From: Arthrobacter sp. AQ5-05
GTDB taxonomy: Bacteria; Actinomycetota; Actinomycetes; Actinomycetales; Micrococcaceae
Length of the DNA: 64,000 bases
Direction of reading: 5' to 3'
NCBI RefSeq assembly: GCF_003287975.1
Contig: NZ_QMKQ01000013.1
Coordinates: 49,723 to 113,722 of the forward strand
The notes under the pieces are model-generated. The model saw nothing but the letters and a program-made list of their open reading frames with translations, was not told the DNA's origin and ran no database searches. Made by a program: the position numbers and the translations under genes. This document shows, piece after piece, positions 8,969 through 17,766 of the stretch (positions are counted from its first letter, which is position 1; every line of letters starts with the position of its first letter).

Positions 8969-10468
8969 CTACTTGTCGCCGGAGTGCTGGGCCAGGAAGG
9001 AATACACCTCGGTCTCGTCGACGCCGGGGAAGGCCCCCTGCGGCATGGCTGCCAGCAGGTGCGTTTGCGCGCGGGCGCTGGGCCAGGCCTGCCCGGCCCA
9101 TTGCTTCTGGAGTTCCAACGGCGGGCGGCGGCAGCACGATTCGTCCGGGCAGGTGGAGATGGAACGCTCGGTGGTGTCTCGCCCGCGGAACCACTTCACG
9201 TGCACGTACGGCACCCCGATGCTCAGCGAGAACTTGCCGGTGGTGGAACGCTCGGTCCGCGCGGTGCACCAGAAGGTGCCGGCAGTGGTGTCGGTGTACT
9301 GGTTGTAGGCGCTGAACTGGTCGGCCACGTCGAAGACCTCGCGGCTGGTCCAGTGCCGGCACACCGACTGGCCCTCGATGGCGCCAATGTGGTCCATGGG
9401 GAAGTTCACCCCGTCGTTCTCGTAGGCCTTGTGGATGATGCCGGACTCGTGGACCTTCTGGAAGTGCACCGTGATGCCCAGGTGCTCGGTGGCCAGGTTG
9501 GTGAAGCGGTGGGCAGCGGTCTCGTAGGACACGGCGAAGGCGTCCCGGATGTCCTCGACCGCGAGCTCGCGGGCGCTCTTGGCGCGTTGCAGGTATTCGA
9601 CGGTGGCCTTCTCGGGCATCATCAAGGACGCCGCGAAGTAGTTGGTGGCCACGCGCTGGCGCAGGAACTCGGCGTAGTCGCTCGGGGTGGCGTGGCCCAG
9701 CACGTGGTGGCCGAACGCCTGCAGCAGCACCGACCGGGTCGAGTGCTCGGAGCGCTGGGACTGGGTGAGGTAGACCCGCATGTTCTTCAGGTCCGTCACC
9801 GAGCGGGTGGAGTGCGGCAGGTCCGAGACGTTGTGCAGCGAGAAGCCCAGGTGCGAGGCGATGTCGGCGACCTCGTGGTGCGAGAGCGGCCCGGCGGCGT
9901 GGCCGATGGCCTTGAGCACCTTGGACGCTTCCTTCTCGATCTCCGGGTAGTAGTTGTTGCGCTCGCGCATCTCCCCGCGCAGCTCGGCGTTGGCGCGCCG
10001 GGCTTCCTCGGGCGTTGCGGATTGCTCGTTGAGCCGGCGTTCCAGCTCGCCCTGCAACCCGACCAGGGATTCGAGCACGTCCATGGGCAGCCGGGAGGAA
10101 ATGCGCACCTTGGGCAGCCCAAGCGCCTGGTAGAGCGGGCCGCGCTGGGCACGCTCGAGTTCGATCTCCAGGGCCGCGCGCCGGGTGGGCGGCTCGGCCC
10201 CGAGCAGTTCCTCGAGCCCCACGCCGAAGACCGAAGCCAGCGACTTGAGCATGCTCAGCTTGGGTTCGCGCTTCCCGTTTTCCATCAGCGAGAGTTGGCT
10301 CGGCGCCGTCCCCACGGCCCCTGAGAGGTCGTCAAGGGTCATCGCCTTGGCCTTGCGCAGGTGGCGGATCCGCCGGCCGAGGGAAATGATGTCCAGCTCT
10401 TCGGCGTCCTCCGGGGACAGGATGCTCTTTTCCGGCGTTGCGGGCCGGTTCCATGTGGGGGTGCTCAC
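8969..10468 (-). CDS. ramB: RamB-type regulator of acetate/glyoxylate metabolism (XRE + IrrE-like)
   Basis: 499 residues. An XRE helix-turn-helix lies near residues 30-85 ('LGRRIRHLRKAKAMTLDDLSG', 'SQLSLMENGKREPKLSML'). A long middle domain with 'QAFGHHVLGH' resembles the IrrE/ImmA peptidase-like fold. The C-terminal cysteine-containing domain ('TDTTAGTFWCTARTERSTTGKFSLSIG', 'CPDESCCRR') is typical of short-chain acyl-CoA-responsive regulators. C. glutamicum RamB represses aceA, aceB and pta-ack. I choose GTG 10468: a -10-like TACCCT ends 6 nt before it, suggesting a leaderless mRNA, and frame-open sequence further upstream lies in the regulatory block. aceA and aceB are 21 kb away in this window and share the upstream motif. 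Confidence 0.88.
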   Translation of the reverse strand: MSTPTWNRPATPEKSILSPEDAEELDIISLGRRIRHLRKAKAMTLDDLSGAVGTAPSQLSLMENGKREPKLSMLKSLASVFGVGLEELLGAEPPTRRAALEIELERAQRGPLYQALGLPKVRISSRLPMDVLESLVGLQGELERRLNEQSATPEEARRANAELRGEMRERNNYYPEIEKEASKVLKAIGHAAGPLSHHEVADIASHLGFSLHNVSDLPHSTRSVTDLKNMRVYLTQSQRSEHSTRSVLLQAFGHHVLGHATPSDYAEFLRQRVATNYFAASLMMPEKATVEYLQRAKSARELAVEDIRDAFAVSYETAAHRFTNLATEHLGITVHFQKVHESGIIHKAYENDGVNFPMDHIGAIEGQSVCRHWTSREVFDVADQFSAYNQYTDTTAGTFWCTARTERSTTGKFSLSIGVPYVHVKWFRGRDTTERSISTCPDESCCRRPPLELQKQWAGQAWPSARAQTHLLAAMPQGAFPGVDETEVYSFLAQHSGDK

Positions 10469-10476
10469 ATTTTCAG

Positions 10477-10515
10477 GGTACGCGAAGAAACAGAGATCTT
10501 CCCAGCACTTTGCCC
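10477..10515. promoter_or_regulatory. ramB control region sharing a block with aceA; predicted RamB autoregulation
   Basis: Plus-strand bases 10477-10504 contain CGCGAAGAAAC followed by AGATCTTCCCA. They line up with aceA upstream bases 31463-31491, which contain CGCAAAGAAAC then AAATCTTTCCA. Directly next to it, 10505-10515 reads GCACTTTGCCC, also found inverted upstream of aceA. The block lies just upstream of the predicted leaderless ramB start. Binding by RamB is inferred. Confidence 0.5.
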
Positions 10516-10780
10516 AAAAAGTCTCTTCGGGAAACCCCCAAACATGCGATTGGGCAAGTTTTCCCGGGTTCCTTGCCGGCACGGCCGTCCGAGAGCCATC
10601 AGGAACGCACGCGGATCAGGAGCGGCCGATGGGGTCCTTGAATTCCGCCGGCGGCCGCGGAACCCTGCGCCGGCAGTTCCTTCGCATGCGGACCGTGCGC
10701 ATCGGGCATTTCCGCCGCATGGCATCGGGGTGGCTGCCGTTCAACGGGGGGGGTTGCGCCGGACATGCCGCACTGACAGC

Positions 10781-11578
10781 ATGAAGCCGGTGAACGACCT
10801 CGCGAATTACCTCAAAGCCTACGACGACCAGCTCCGCACCGACGCCGAGACACCCAGCGCGATCCGGGTCGATGCGCTGGGCACCCTGCGACTGGTGACC
10901 TTCGCCGGCGGGCGTGGTTTCATCACCTACCGCGGCCTGGGGGACCTGGAGGGGCGCGGCATTGCGGCACTCGTCGGCCGGGCGCTGGACCACTTCCGTG
11001 CCGATCCGGAGATCACCCGCGTCGAATGGAAGAGCCGCGGCCACGATCGCGCCCCGGGGCTGCACGAGGCGTTGTTGGACCATGGTTTCGTGCCCGAGAA
11101 ACCCGAGTCGATCATGATCGGGGCCCTCGAGGGACTGTGCAACGACGCCCCCATGCCCGCAGGAGTGGCGTTGCGGCGGATCAGCAGCGATGCCGATGTC
11201 CGCGCCATGAGCGAGATGGCCGAGGCGGCCTTCGGCGATCCCGCCGACACCCGCCTTGCCGACGCACTTGTTTCACGCCTCGCGCGCAACGACGGCATGG
11301 AGCTGTGGGTCGCCGAGACCGATGGGCGCATGGTCGGAGCGGGCCGGCTCGAGCCCGTACCGGACACCGATTTCGCCGGCATCTGGGGCGGAGCCACCCT
11401 CGAGGCCTACCGCGGGCGCGGCATCTACCGCGCGCTGACGGCGGCACGGGCACGGTCGGCACTCGCGGCGGGCAAGACCTTGGTCCACAGCGACTCGACG
11501 GAATATTCGAGGCCCATCCTGGAACGCTCCGGCCTGCTCAAGGCCTCGACGACCACGCCCTACATGTGGTCCCGCTGA
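10781..11578 (+). CDS. GNAT-family N-acetyltransferase
   Basis: 265 residues. The GNAT acetyl-CoA site is seen in the C-terminal half: 'WGGATLEAYRGRGIYRALTAARARSALAAG' corresponds to motif A (R/Q-x-x-G-x-G/A), followed by a terminal strand-helix 'HSDSTEYSRPILERSGL'. The N-terminal half looks like a degenerate second GNAT domain. Substrate unknown. ATG 10781 gives the usual family length; the frame stays open upstream but contains no recognisable residues. Divergent from ramB with about 310 bp between. Confidence 0.8.
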   Translation: MKPVNDLANYLKAYDDQLRTDAETPSAIRVDALGTLRLVTFAGGRGFITYRGLGDLEGRGIAALVGRALDHFRADPEITRVEWKSRGHDRAPGLHEALLDHGFVPEKPESIMIGALEGLCNDAPMPAGVALRRISSDADVRAMSEMAEAAFGDPADTRLADALVSRLARNDGMELWVAETDGRMVGAGRLEPVPDTDFAGIWGGATLEAYRGRGIYRALTAARARSALAAGKTLVHSDSTEYSRPILERSGLLKASTTTPYMWSR

Positions 11579-12194
11579 ACCTTGGGCCCCACCGCCCGGC
11601 AAGGCCGTCGTCGATGCCCCGTCCGCCCGAACCCGCAGCCACCAGCACGGCAAGGGCAGCGGTCGCCTCGGCCTGGCGGAGGCACCCCTTTCGGCTGCCG
11701 CACGACGCAGGGAATCGTCATTTGATCCACCCCGGGCACCGTCCCGCCGTGGTGCACCCATCGGCCCGACTCCACCGCAAAACAAGTTCCGGGCCCGCGA
11801 CAGGTCTCCCGCGCGGCTACCGGAGCTAGAATTGACGTACGGAAACAAGGTTCGGTGATCGCCGTGAAACATGTAGCTGTCCATCCAACCGACCAATCGC
11901 GCAACATCCCACGCGTGGGTCCGGCAGCCTTGCATGGCTCTGCCACCAGCCCGGGGTTGCCCAATCTCGCCGGCGCGCAGAATCCCGGACCAGGCACTGG
12001 GCACATTCTTTATGGGGAGAACGGCCACTTGTCCGACGCGGCTGCCGATCCCTGGGAACTTGAGGGGCATCTCGGTGACCGTGGCGCACTGCGTCGACTT
12101 CTTGGACGTTTGCGCGGACGATGAGTGCCGGCGGGAGCGAACCTCCGGCTCGATCCACGACGCACCACGTTTCGCAGTCAGGCGCCGGAACCGA
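11579..12194. other. 616-bp interval without a supportable gene
   Basis: Between the GNAT stop and the convergent shikimate-dehydrogenase-like stop. Short frames exist on both strands but none has family-like residues, a convincing ribosome site and consistent codon use together. No RNA gene or clear stem-loop terminator seen. Confidence 0.5.
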
Positions 12195-13022
12195 TCAGGC
12201 GCTTTGCGTGCTTGCCAGCATGAATTCGCGGGCGGCACGGATCTGTTCCGCGGTGGGCGTGACGCCGGTGTAGAGCACAAACTGCTCCACGGCCTGCAGT
12301 GTTGCCACGTCGGTCCCGGTCACCACGCGTTTTCCTGCCGCGCGTGCGGCACTGGTCAAAGGGGTCGCTACCGGCACGGCCACCACGTCGAACACCACCT
12401 GCGCCGCTTCCACCTGGTCCAGCGAGAAGGGCAGCATGTGCGACTCCTTGCCACCGGCCATCCCGATGGGTGTGGCATTGACCAGCAGCTGCGCACCGTC
12501 GGCGGTTTCGGACGCCCACGTGAAGCCGTAGGTCTCGGCAACGTTCCGTCCGGCCGATTCATTGCGGGCCACCACCACGACGTCGCCAAACCCGGAGTGC
12601 GCCAGCGCCGCCACCACGGCCTTGGCCATCCCTCCGGAGCCCCTGACCACGGTTCGCAGGGCGGGGGAAACACTGTGGGTCCGCAGCAGTTCAACGACCG
12701 CCGAGTAGTCCGTGTTGTGGGCCGTGAGCACGCCGTTGTCATTGACGATGGTGTTCACGGACCCGATGGCGGCGGCGGAGGGTGCCAGGTGGTCGATGAG
12801 CGGGATCACCGCTTCCTTGTAGGGCATGGACACGGCCGCACCCCGGATTCCCAACCCGCGGATGCCAGCCACGGCCTGGGCCAGGTCGGCCGGGGCGAAT
12901 GCCTTGTAGATCCAGTTCATTCCCAACTGGTCGTAGAGGTGGTTGTGAAACAGCGTCCCGTTGTTGCTGGGCCGCGCAGCCAGCGAGATGCAAAGCGTCG
13001 TGTCCTTGTTCAGTGTCGGCAT
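12195..13022 (-). CDS. Shikimate 5-dehydrogenase-like protein (AroE family)
   Basis: 275 residues. The N-terminal substrate domain shows 'GAAVSMPYKEAV' (AroE has SVTxPxK) with the catalytic lysine, then 'GSVNTIVND' and 'NTDYSAV' with the catalytic aspartate. The nucleotide-binding domain has 'RGSGGMAKAVVAALAHSG' and 'LVNATPIGM'. It should reduce 3-dehydroshikimate or a related quinate-type substrate with NAD(P)H. The SMPYK variant and 'RGSGGM' suggest one of the AroE-like paralogues rather than the main biosynthetic AroE. Start ATG 13022. An AraC-type fragment lies just upstream on the same strand. Confidence 0.85.
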   Translation of the reverse strand: MPTLNKDTTLCISLAARPSNNGTLFHNHLYDQLGMNWIYKAFAPADLAQAVAGIRGLGIRGAAVSMPYKEAVIPLIDHLAPSAAAIGSVNTIVNDNGVLTAHNTDYSAVVELLRTHSVSPALRTVVRGSGGMAKAVVAALAHSGFGDVVVVARNESAGRNVAETYGFTWASETADGAQLLVNATPIGMAGGKESHMLPFSLDQVEAAQVVFDVVAVPVATPLTSAARAAGKRVVTGTDVATLQAVEQFVLYTGVTPTAEQIRAAREFMLASTQSA

Positions 13023-13088
13023 GCCTCGAGTCTATTCCGGTGGCTGGGGCCCGCCGCGGCACCCCGCGGGCCATCGGGCCGGATATCG

Positions 13089-13550
13089 TCATCCGCGGTG
13101 TGGCAGCGCGGACCGGGGGACAGGCGTCAACCCGACGGCCGCTCCGGATCTGCGGAATTCCGACGGCGACAGGTCGAACTCCGCCTTGAACGCCTTGGCG
13201 AGCCATTGGGCGTCAGGCAGGCACCATGCCGCGGCAATCTCGGCGATCGTAGGATTTGCCAGGCGGGGATCGACCAGGTCACGGCGAACGGCCTCAAGGC
13301 GCCGGCGGCGAATGAGCGAGCTGAGCCCCCTGCCGGTTCCGGCGAACGAACGCTGGAGCGTCTGCAGCGACACCCGGTGCGCCGAAGCGTGCACGCGGAC
13401 CTGCACGACGAGAATGGGTGGAAACTGGTCCAATGCGGACGAGGCCAACGCGTCCTTCGGCGGCGTCGGAGCTTCCCTCAGCAAGTCGCAGCTCAGGGGC
13501 CCGAGCGCCAATGTTGAGGCCTTTATCGAAACCCCGTGGAGCACCATCAT
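13089..13550 (-). pseudogene. AraC-family regulator remnant (C-terminal HTH only)
   Basis: The 153-codon frame holds one good region: a double helix-turn-helix of AraC type ('VSLQTLQRSFAGTGRGLSSLIRRRRLEAVRRDL', shown here in part: VSLQTLQRSF and RRRRLEAVRRDLVDP; then PTIAEIAAAW and FDLSPSEFRR). Roughly 60 residues before it look unlike an AraC sensor domain, whereas AraC regulators with this HTH are about 300 residues. Either it is a decayed gene that lost its N-terminal domain or a short DNA-binding-only protein. It is followed on the same strand by the shikimate-dehydrogenase-like gene, its possible former target. Confidence 0.55.
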
Positions 13551-13684
13551 CTCGGAGATCCCCGTGTACTCGTTCTAACAAGACACCCCAGAAACGGTTG
13601 GTTAGGCAGACGTGGCTGCGAGGGTTCTTGCTTTCGCGGCCACGTCCGCGTCGCCGCTTGGAACCCGTTCTGTGCGTACACACT

Positions 13685-15043
13685 GTGACACCCGACGACG
13701 CACCCTGCACCGAAGGCAATGGCTCTATTAGGCTGGCAGCAAGAGTTTTCCCGCGCACCTGCGCATCCAACCCACTTGAGCCGGAGGAGATCGCCTCGCG
13801 CACCCGCCCATCCCCGCGCACGCCCTTGCCCTGGGTCATAGCGGGCATCGTGGTCGTTGCCTTGAGCCTGCGCGCGCCGATCATTGCGCCGACGGCGGTG
13901 ATCGGGGACATCCAGGCAGACACCGGCCTGTCGGCGTTCGGGGCGGGCCTGTTGACCGGGCTTCCCGTGCTGCTGTTTGCGCTCGCCACGCCGCTGGCCA
14001 CCCGGACGATTCGCCGTTTCGGCCCGGAGGCCACCATCATCCTGTGCCTGGCCGGGGTGTTGGCCGGCACCGTCATCCGCTCCATCGGGCCGTCCTCGGT
14101 GATGATGGCGGGAACCGTGTTGATCGGGTCCGCGATGACGTTGGGCAACATTGCCATCCCCGTGTTGATCCGCCGTGACGTGCAGTGGAACCGAATTTCC
14201 TCCGTCACCGGCGTCTATTCGGCAACCATGAACATCGGTTCCATGGCCACCTTGCTGGGCACCGCCCCGCTGGCCGCGCTCGTGGGCTGGCGCTGGGCGA
14301 TCGCGTCCTGGGGTGTGGTCACCGCAGCGGGTCTTGCCTATTGGATACTGCGCCAACGACGTGCACTGGCCGCAGAAACTTCCGCCTCGCGGCCGATGGT
14401 GCCTCGTGCGGCCGCGGCGCACAACATCTCCAACGGTCCCGGCGCGGCAGCCGCCACGGCCAAGGCCACGGCGGACCGAGTCCGGTTCCGGCGGGTGGTC
14501 GCCCTGCTGGTCTTCGCATTCTGCGGCCAGTCAGCCGCCTACTACGCCACGACGGCTTGGCTGCCCCTGTTGCTGTCCGAGACCCGCGGACTGGCGCCGG
14601 CTTCCTCGGGCGCGACGGCGTCCCTCTTCCAGATCGCCGCTGTCGTCGGCGCGTTCGGGCTCCCGTTGCTGGCCGCGCGGACGAAACTTTGGATTGCCAC
14701 CGCCGTCATCGCGCTGTTCTGGGTCACCCTGCCGATCGGCCTGCTGGTCGCCCCCGAGGCCTTCGTGCTCTGGGCCATCATCGGTGGCATCGCCCAAGGC
14801 GGCGGCTTCACGGCGATCTTCTCGATCATCCCCCGCGTTGCCCACAGCGACGCCGACATGGCCACAGCATCCGCCCGCATCCAGGCAGGCGGCTACCTGG
14901 CAGCCACCTGCTCCCCGTCACTGGCCGGCTGGCTGAACAGCTCCACCGGTTCCTGGAACATGCCCCTGGTCTTGGTGCTCACCGCGGCCCTTGTCTTTGG
15001 CATCGGGTCGCTGATGGCCGTGCGGATTGCCGAGCCACGCTAG
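13685..15043 (+). CDS. MFS transporter of the CynX/NimT type
   Basis: About 12 hydrophobic segments starting at 'LPWVIAGIVVVALSLRAPI'. This 'SLRAPI' plus 'GLSAFGAGLLTGLPVLLFALATPLA' opening is characteristic of the CynX/NimT (cyanate, nitroimidazole) branch of MFS permeases. A hydrophilic loop near 14390-14470 separates two six-helix halves. The start is unresolved: GTG 13685 is the best in-frame start codon, but a strong GGAGGAG lies at 13783-13789 with only an in-frame ATC directly after it and no ATG/GTG/TTG in range. Substrate unknown. It precedes the interrupted LLM oxidoreductase gene. Confidence 0.8.
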   Translation: MTPDDAPCTEGNGSIRLAARVFPRTCASNPLEPEEIASRTRPSPRTPLPWVIAGIVVVALSLRAPIIAPTAVIGDIQADTGLSAFGAGLLTGLPVLLFALATPLATRTIRRFGPEATIILCLAGVLAGTVIRSIGPSSVMMAGTVLIGSAMTLGNIAIPVLIRRDVQWNRISSVTGVYSATMNIGSMATLLGTAPLAALVGWRWAIASWGVVTAAGLAYWILRQRRALAAETSASRPMVPRAAAAHNISNGPGAAAATAKATADRVRFRRVVALLVFAFCGQSAAYYATTAWLPLLLSETRGLAPASSGATASLFQIAAVVGAFGLPLLAARTKLWIATAVIALFWVTLPIGLLVAPEAFVLWAIIGGIAQGGGFTAIFSIIPRVAHSDADMATASARIQAGGYLAATCSPSLAGWLNSSTGSWNMPLVLVLTAALVFGIGSLMAVRIAEPR

Positions 15044-15157
15044 GCCCCTCGAACGCTGGAGGATTCCAAGCGGCTTGGGCCGGTTTCCTCGGGAAAACGG
15101 CAAGGCCAACACGGTATCGCGGGAATACGAACACGTGCTGTCGTGTTGGCCTCACTT

Positions 15158-15414
15158 GTGAAGAACATCGGATTCTTGTCATTTGGCCATTGGACCGACC
15201 ACCCGCAGTCCGGCACGCGCAGCGCGTCCGACTCGCTGCTGCAGGCTATCGACCTTGCGGTTGCGGCCGAGGAGCTCGGTGCCGACGGCGCCTACTTCCG
15301 CGTCCACCACTTCGCCCAGCAGCATGCCTCCCCGTTCCCGCTGCTCTCCGCTATCGGGGCGCGGACAAGCCGAATCGAAATCGGCACCGGCGTCATCGAC
15401 ATGCGCTACGAGAA
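15158..15414 (+). pseudogene. LLM-class flavin-dependent oxidoreductase, 5' fragment, interrupted by integration
   Basis: The reading frame 'KNIGFLSFGHWTDHPQSG' through 'ELGADGAYFRVHHFAQQHASPFPLL' and 'IGTGVIDMRYEN' is the N-terminal third of a bacterial-luciferase-like (LLM) oxidoreductase. GTG 15158 is the likely start. Homology stops exactly at the element's left crossover; the frame runs on about 5 codons into element DNA and stops. The remainder resumes at 24565. Joining the parts restores 341 codons with an intact '...MRYENPLYMAED...' junction, a normal length for the family. Confidence 0.88.
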
Positions 15415-15439
15415 TCCGAATCGGCCGTTGTAAGCTATT
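15400..15439. mobile_element. attL of the integrated element
   Basis: Half attB (CATGCGCTACGAG, 15400-15412), central AA (15413-15414), then half attP: 8 nt to 15422 and the arm GGCCGTTGTAAGCTATT (15423-15439). The arm is the inverted partner of the attR arm. The integrase gene begins 33 bp further on, as is usual for serine-integrase elements. Confidence 0.8.
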
Positions 15440-15471
15440 GCGGCCGCCTGTTTAAGTAGGAGCCGCCCCCA

Positions 15472-17031
15472 ATGTTCACCGCCTTGCCCCGCGCCGTCCT
15501 CTACCTCCGCTTGTCGGCCGTCGTCGACGACTCCACTAGCCTTGTACGCCAGGAAAAGGACCTCCGCGCCGAGGCCACGCGCCGAGGCTGGGATGTGGTC
15601 GCCGTCCTAGCAGACGAAGGCATTTCCGGCCGCAAGTCCCGCGCCAAGGCCACCGAGGCCGTCCGCATGATCGCGGACGACGAGGCCGACGTTCTGGCCG
15701 TCTGGAAACTTGACCGCTTCACCCGCCAGGGCTGGGACGGGCTCGGCGAGCTAACAAAGGCGTTGGACGACCGCGCCCACAAGGCCCGGAAACGCTCATG
15801 CACTCCGGCGCTCTTTGTCGCCCTCCAGGACGGCCTCACATCCGACCAATCGGCCTTCCGCATGATCGCTGGCGTGCTGTCTGAAGTTGCCCGCTCCGAG
15901 GCGGACAACGCCGCCAAGCGCATCACGAACTCGATTGCCTACCGAAAAACCCAGACGCATAAATACGCCGGGGGTTCGGCGATCCCATACGGGTACCGTT
16001 CAATTCCGGCCCCGGACGGCATCGGCCGCGTCCTGGTCCATGACGACGCCGAGGTCGAAATCGTCCGCGAGGTCGCCCAGCGGCTAATCGACGGAGTCGA
16101 GCCACTTCTGGCGCTCGCTCGCGACCTGAACGCGCGCGAGATTCCGACCTCCAAGTCGCCCGCTCGTCGCGCCATACAGAAGGGCGAGTCTCCGGTCGAC
16201 AGCGAGGGCCAACCCCTCGCGACGGGAGAATGGCGCGCGGCGACGTTCCGCAACCTCTGGACGGCGGACACCTTCTTGGGCCGCGTCGTGCATCACGGCG
16301 ACTTTATCCGCGACGCCGACGGCCTCCCTGCCGAGGTTTGGCCGCCGATCCTCACACGTTCCGTGGTTGACGCGATCCGCCGCCGCCTGAACTGGACACC
16401 CCGGCCCGGCTCGGCGGCCGCGAAACACTGGCACGCTCCCGTGCCAGTGGCGAAGCCCCAACGAAAGCGCGCGGCCCGCCTCCTCTCCGGCGTCGCGTTC
16501 TGCGCCGAGTGCGACGGGAAAATGTACGTCACGACGTCATCAGGGAAACCGATTTATGCATGTAGCGCGAGCCGAAACGGGCGGGAGTGCCGTTCTCCGA
16601 AAATCAACGCGGAGGGGCTCGAAAAGCACGTTTCAGCCGAGTTCCTCCGTTTTGCGGGCACCTGGCCGGAATACGAGGTTGTCACGGAGACGACGGCCTC
16701 GGCGACCGAGGCGCAACTCGCCGAAGTCGAAGCGGCCCTACGGGAAGCCACCGGCGCAATGTTGGACGACGACGCAGACGTCGAGGCGCTGACGGCACGC
16801 TTAGCGACACTCAAAGCACGCCGAACCGAGCTCCGCGCGGCGCCTTCCACAACGAGCACAAGCACACGGCCGACAGGTCGCACACTCGCCGACGCCTGGG
16901 AAGCCGACCCGCGCCCGGAATGGCGGCGTTCGGTCCTCCTAAACGCGCTCGACCACCTCACGGTAGCCCCGACAATTTCACGGCGTAGCCCGATCGACCC
17001 GGCCCGCGTAGCCTTCTACTGGAATAGCTAG
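15472..17031 (+). CDS. int: Large serine recombinase (integrase)
   Basis: 519 residues. Resolvase/invertase catalytic domain at residues about 5-160 with nucleophile Ser15 in 'AVLYLRLS' and 'AVWKLDRFTRQGWDG'. The recombinase domain starts near 'GGSAIPYGYRSIPAPDG'. A zinc ribbon has cysteines in 'FCAECDGKMYV' and 'YACSASRNGRECRSP'. A charged, probably coiled-coil segment follows. It would integrate and excise the element at the flanking att sites through a 5'-phosphoserine intermediate. ATG 15472 with AGGAG-like sequence upstream; the attP half-site lies 33 bp upstream. All catalytic landmarks look intact, so the element may still be mobile. Confidence 0.95.
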   Translation: MFTALPRAVLYLRLSAVVDDSTSLVRQEKDLRAEATRRGWDVVAVLADEGISGRKSRAKATEAVRMIADDEADVLAVWKLDRFTRQGWDGLGELTKALDDRAHKARKRSCTPALFVALQDGLTSDQSAFRMIAGVLSEVARSEADNAAKRITNSIAYRKTQTHKYAGGSAIPYGYRSIPAPDGIGRVLVHDDAEVEIVREVAQRLIDGVEPLLALARDLNAREIPTSKSPARRAIQKGESPVDSEGQPLATGEWRAATFRNLWTADTFLGRVVHHGDFIRDADGLPAEVWPPILTRSVVDAIRRRLNWTPRPGSAAAKHWHAPVPVAKPQRKRAARLLSGVAFCAECDGKMYVTTSSGKPIYACSASRNGRECRSPKINAEGLEKHVSAEFLRFAGTWPEYEVVTETTASATEAQLAEVEAALREATGAMLDDDADVEALTARLATLKARRTELRAAPSTTSTSTRPTGRTLADAWEADPRPEWRRSVLLNALDHLTVAPTISRRSPIDPARVAFYWNS

Positions 17032-17040
17032 GGGGAATCA

Positions 17041-17394
17041 ATGTCTTACCGTGAGCAACCAATGGCCCGCGTCGGCGGCCAGGCCCAATACCCGGAGCCC
17101 GACTGGGAAGAGATCGCCAAGGTCTCCCGCGTATGGGTCCCGGACGACGAGACCGTCGGCTGGGCGGTCCTCCAGGGAGAGGATCGCCTGGCCTGGATCT
17201 CGGCCTCCGGCCCTGACAAGCTCGGCTACGACATTCGCAACCGGATCGACGCCCTTATGGTCGACGGTCCGCGCGACGGAGTCCCGGCCCTGTCGACGTG
17301 GGAGGAGATCCTCGCAACGACTCTCCACACCGTACCGACCAACAAATATCTCCCAGTTTTCCTCGCGGACGTCCATAAGAAATGGAGCGTCTAG
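17041..17394 (+). CDS. Small acidic protein coupled to the integrase
   Basis: 117 residues, unrecognised. Starts 9 bp after the integrase stop with AGGGGGAAT as ribosome site, so it is almost certainly co-expressed with it. Acidic overall with a tryptophan-rich middle ('DWEEIAKVSRVWVPDDETVGWAVL'); no signal peptide, membrane segment or HTH. A strong terminator follows at 17415. Its place next to int makes a recombination directionality factor one possibility, but nothing in the sequence proves it. Confidence 0.75.
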   Translation: MSYREQPMARVGGQAQYPEPDWEEIAKVSRVWVPDDETVGWAVLQGEDRLAWISASGPDKLGYDIRNRIDALMVDGPRDGVPALSTWEEILATTLHTVPTNKYLPVFLADVHKKWSV

Positions 17395-17414
17395 CCCCGC
17401 TATCACCCCACTGG

Positions 17415-17447
17415 AGCCCTTCGCCAACCACGGCGAAGGGCTCTTTT
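17415..17447 (+). terminator. Rho-independent terminator after the integrase unit
   Basis: AGCCCTTCGCC (17415-17425) pairs perfectly with 17432-17442 across a 6-nt loop and is followed by CTTTT. It closes the int operon. Confidence 0.85.
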
Positions 17448-17592
17448 GCGTGCCCACTCCGCGGCTCCTGGCCCCCTACTCCTATAGAGGCAACCGTAAC
17501 GTTACCTCTCCAGTCGCCGCCCTCAAGGGTCGAACAGTCTGTCCTTACTGCATAGCGAGAGGGCGGCGCTGCGCTCCTCCTGGGCATGGATG

Positions 17593-17635
17593 AGCCGCCC
17601 CCGATTCCGAATGAAGCCACGGACCGGGGGCGGCT
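17593..17635. repeat. Perfect 11-bp stem-loop upstream of the capsid gene
   Basis: AGCCGCCCCCG (17593-17603) pairs with 17625-17635 over a 21-nt loop. No T-tract follows. It stands in the 372-bp gap (17395-17766) between the integrase unit and the capsid gene, with the palindrome TAACGTTA nearby at about 17497. Could be an attenuator, operator or second terminator. Confidence 0.5.
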
Positions 17636-17766
17636 TCACACCATCGACCTAGCCCCCAGATCTTCCGCCGCCACGCGTCATGGGCCACGCTCCCACGTCT
17701 CGGCGCGAGCACGCCGCACCACGCGGACCCCACCCCAAACACCCACACCCCGAAGGAGTCGCCGTC

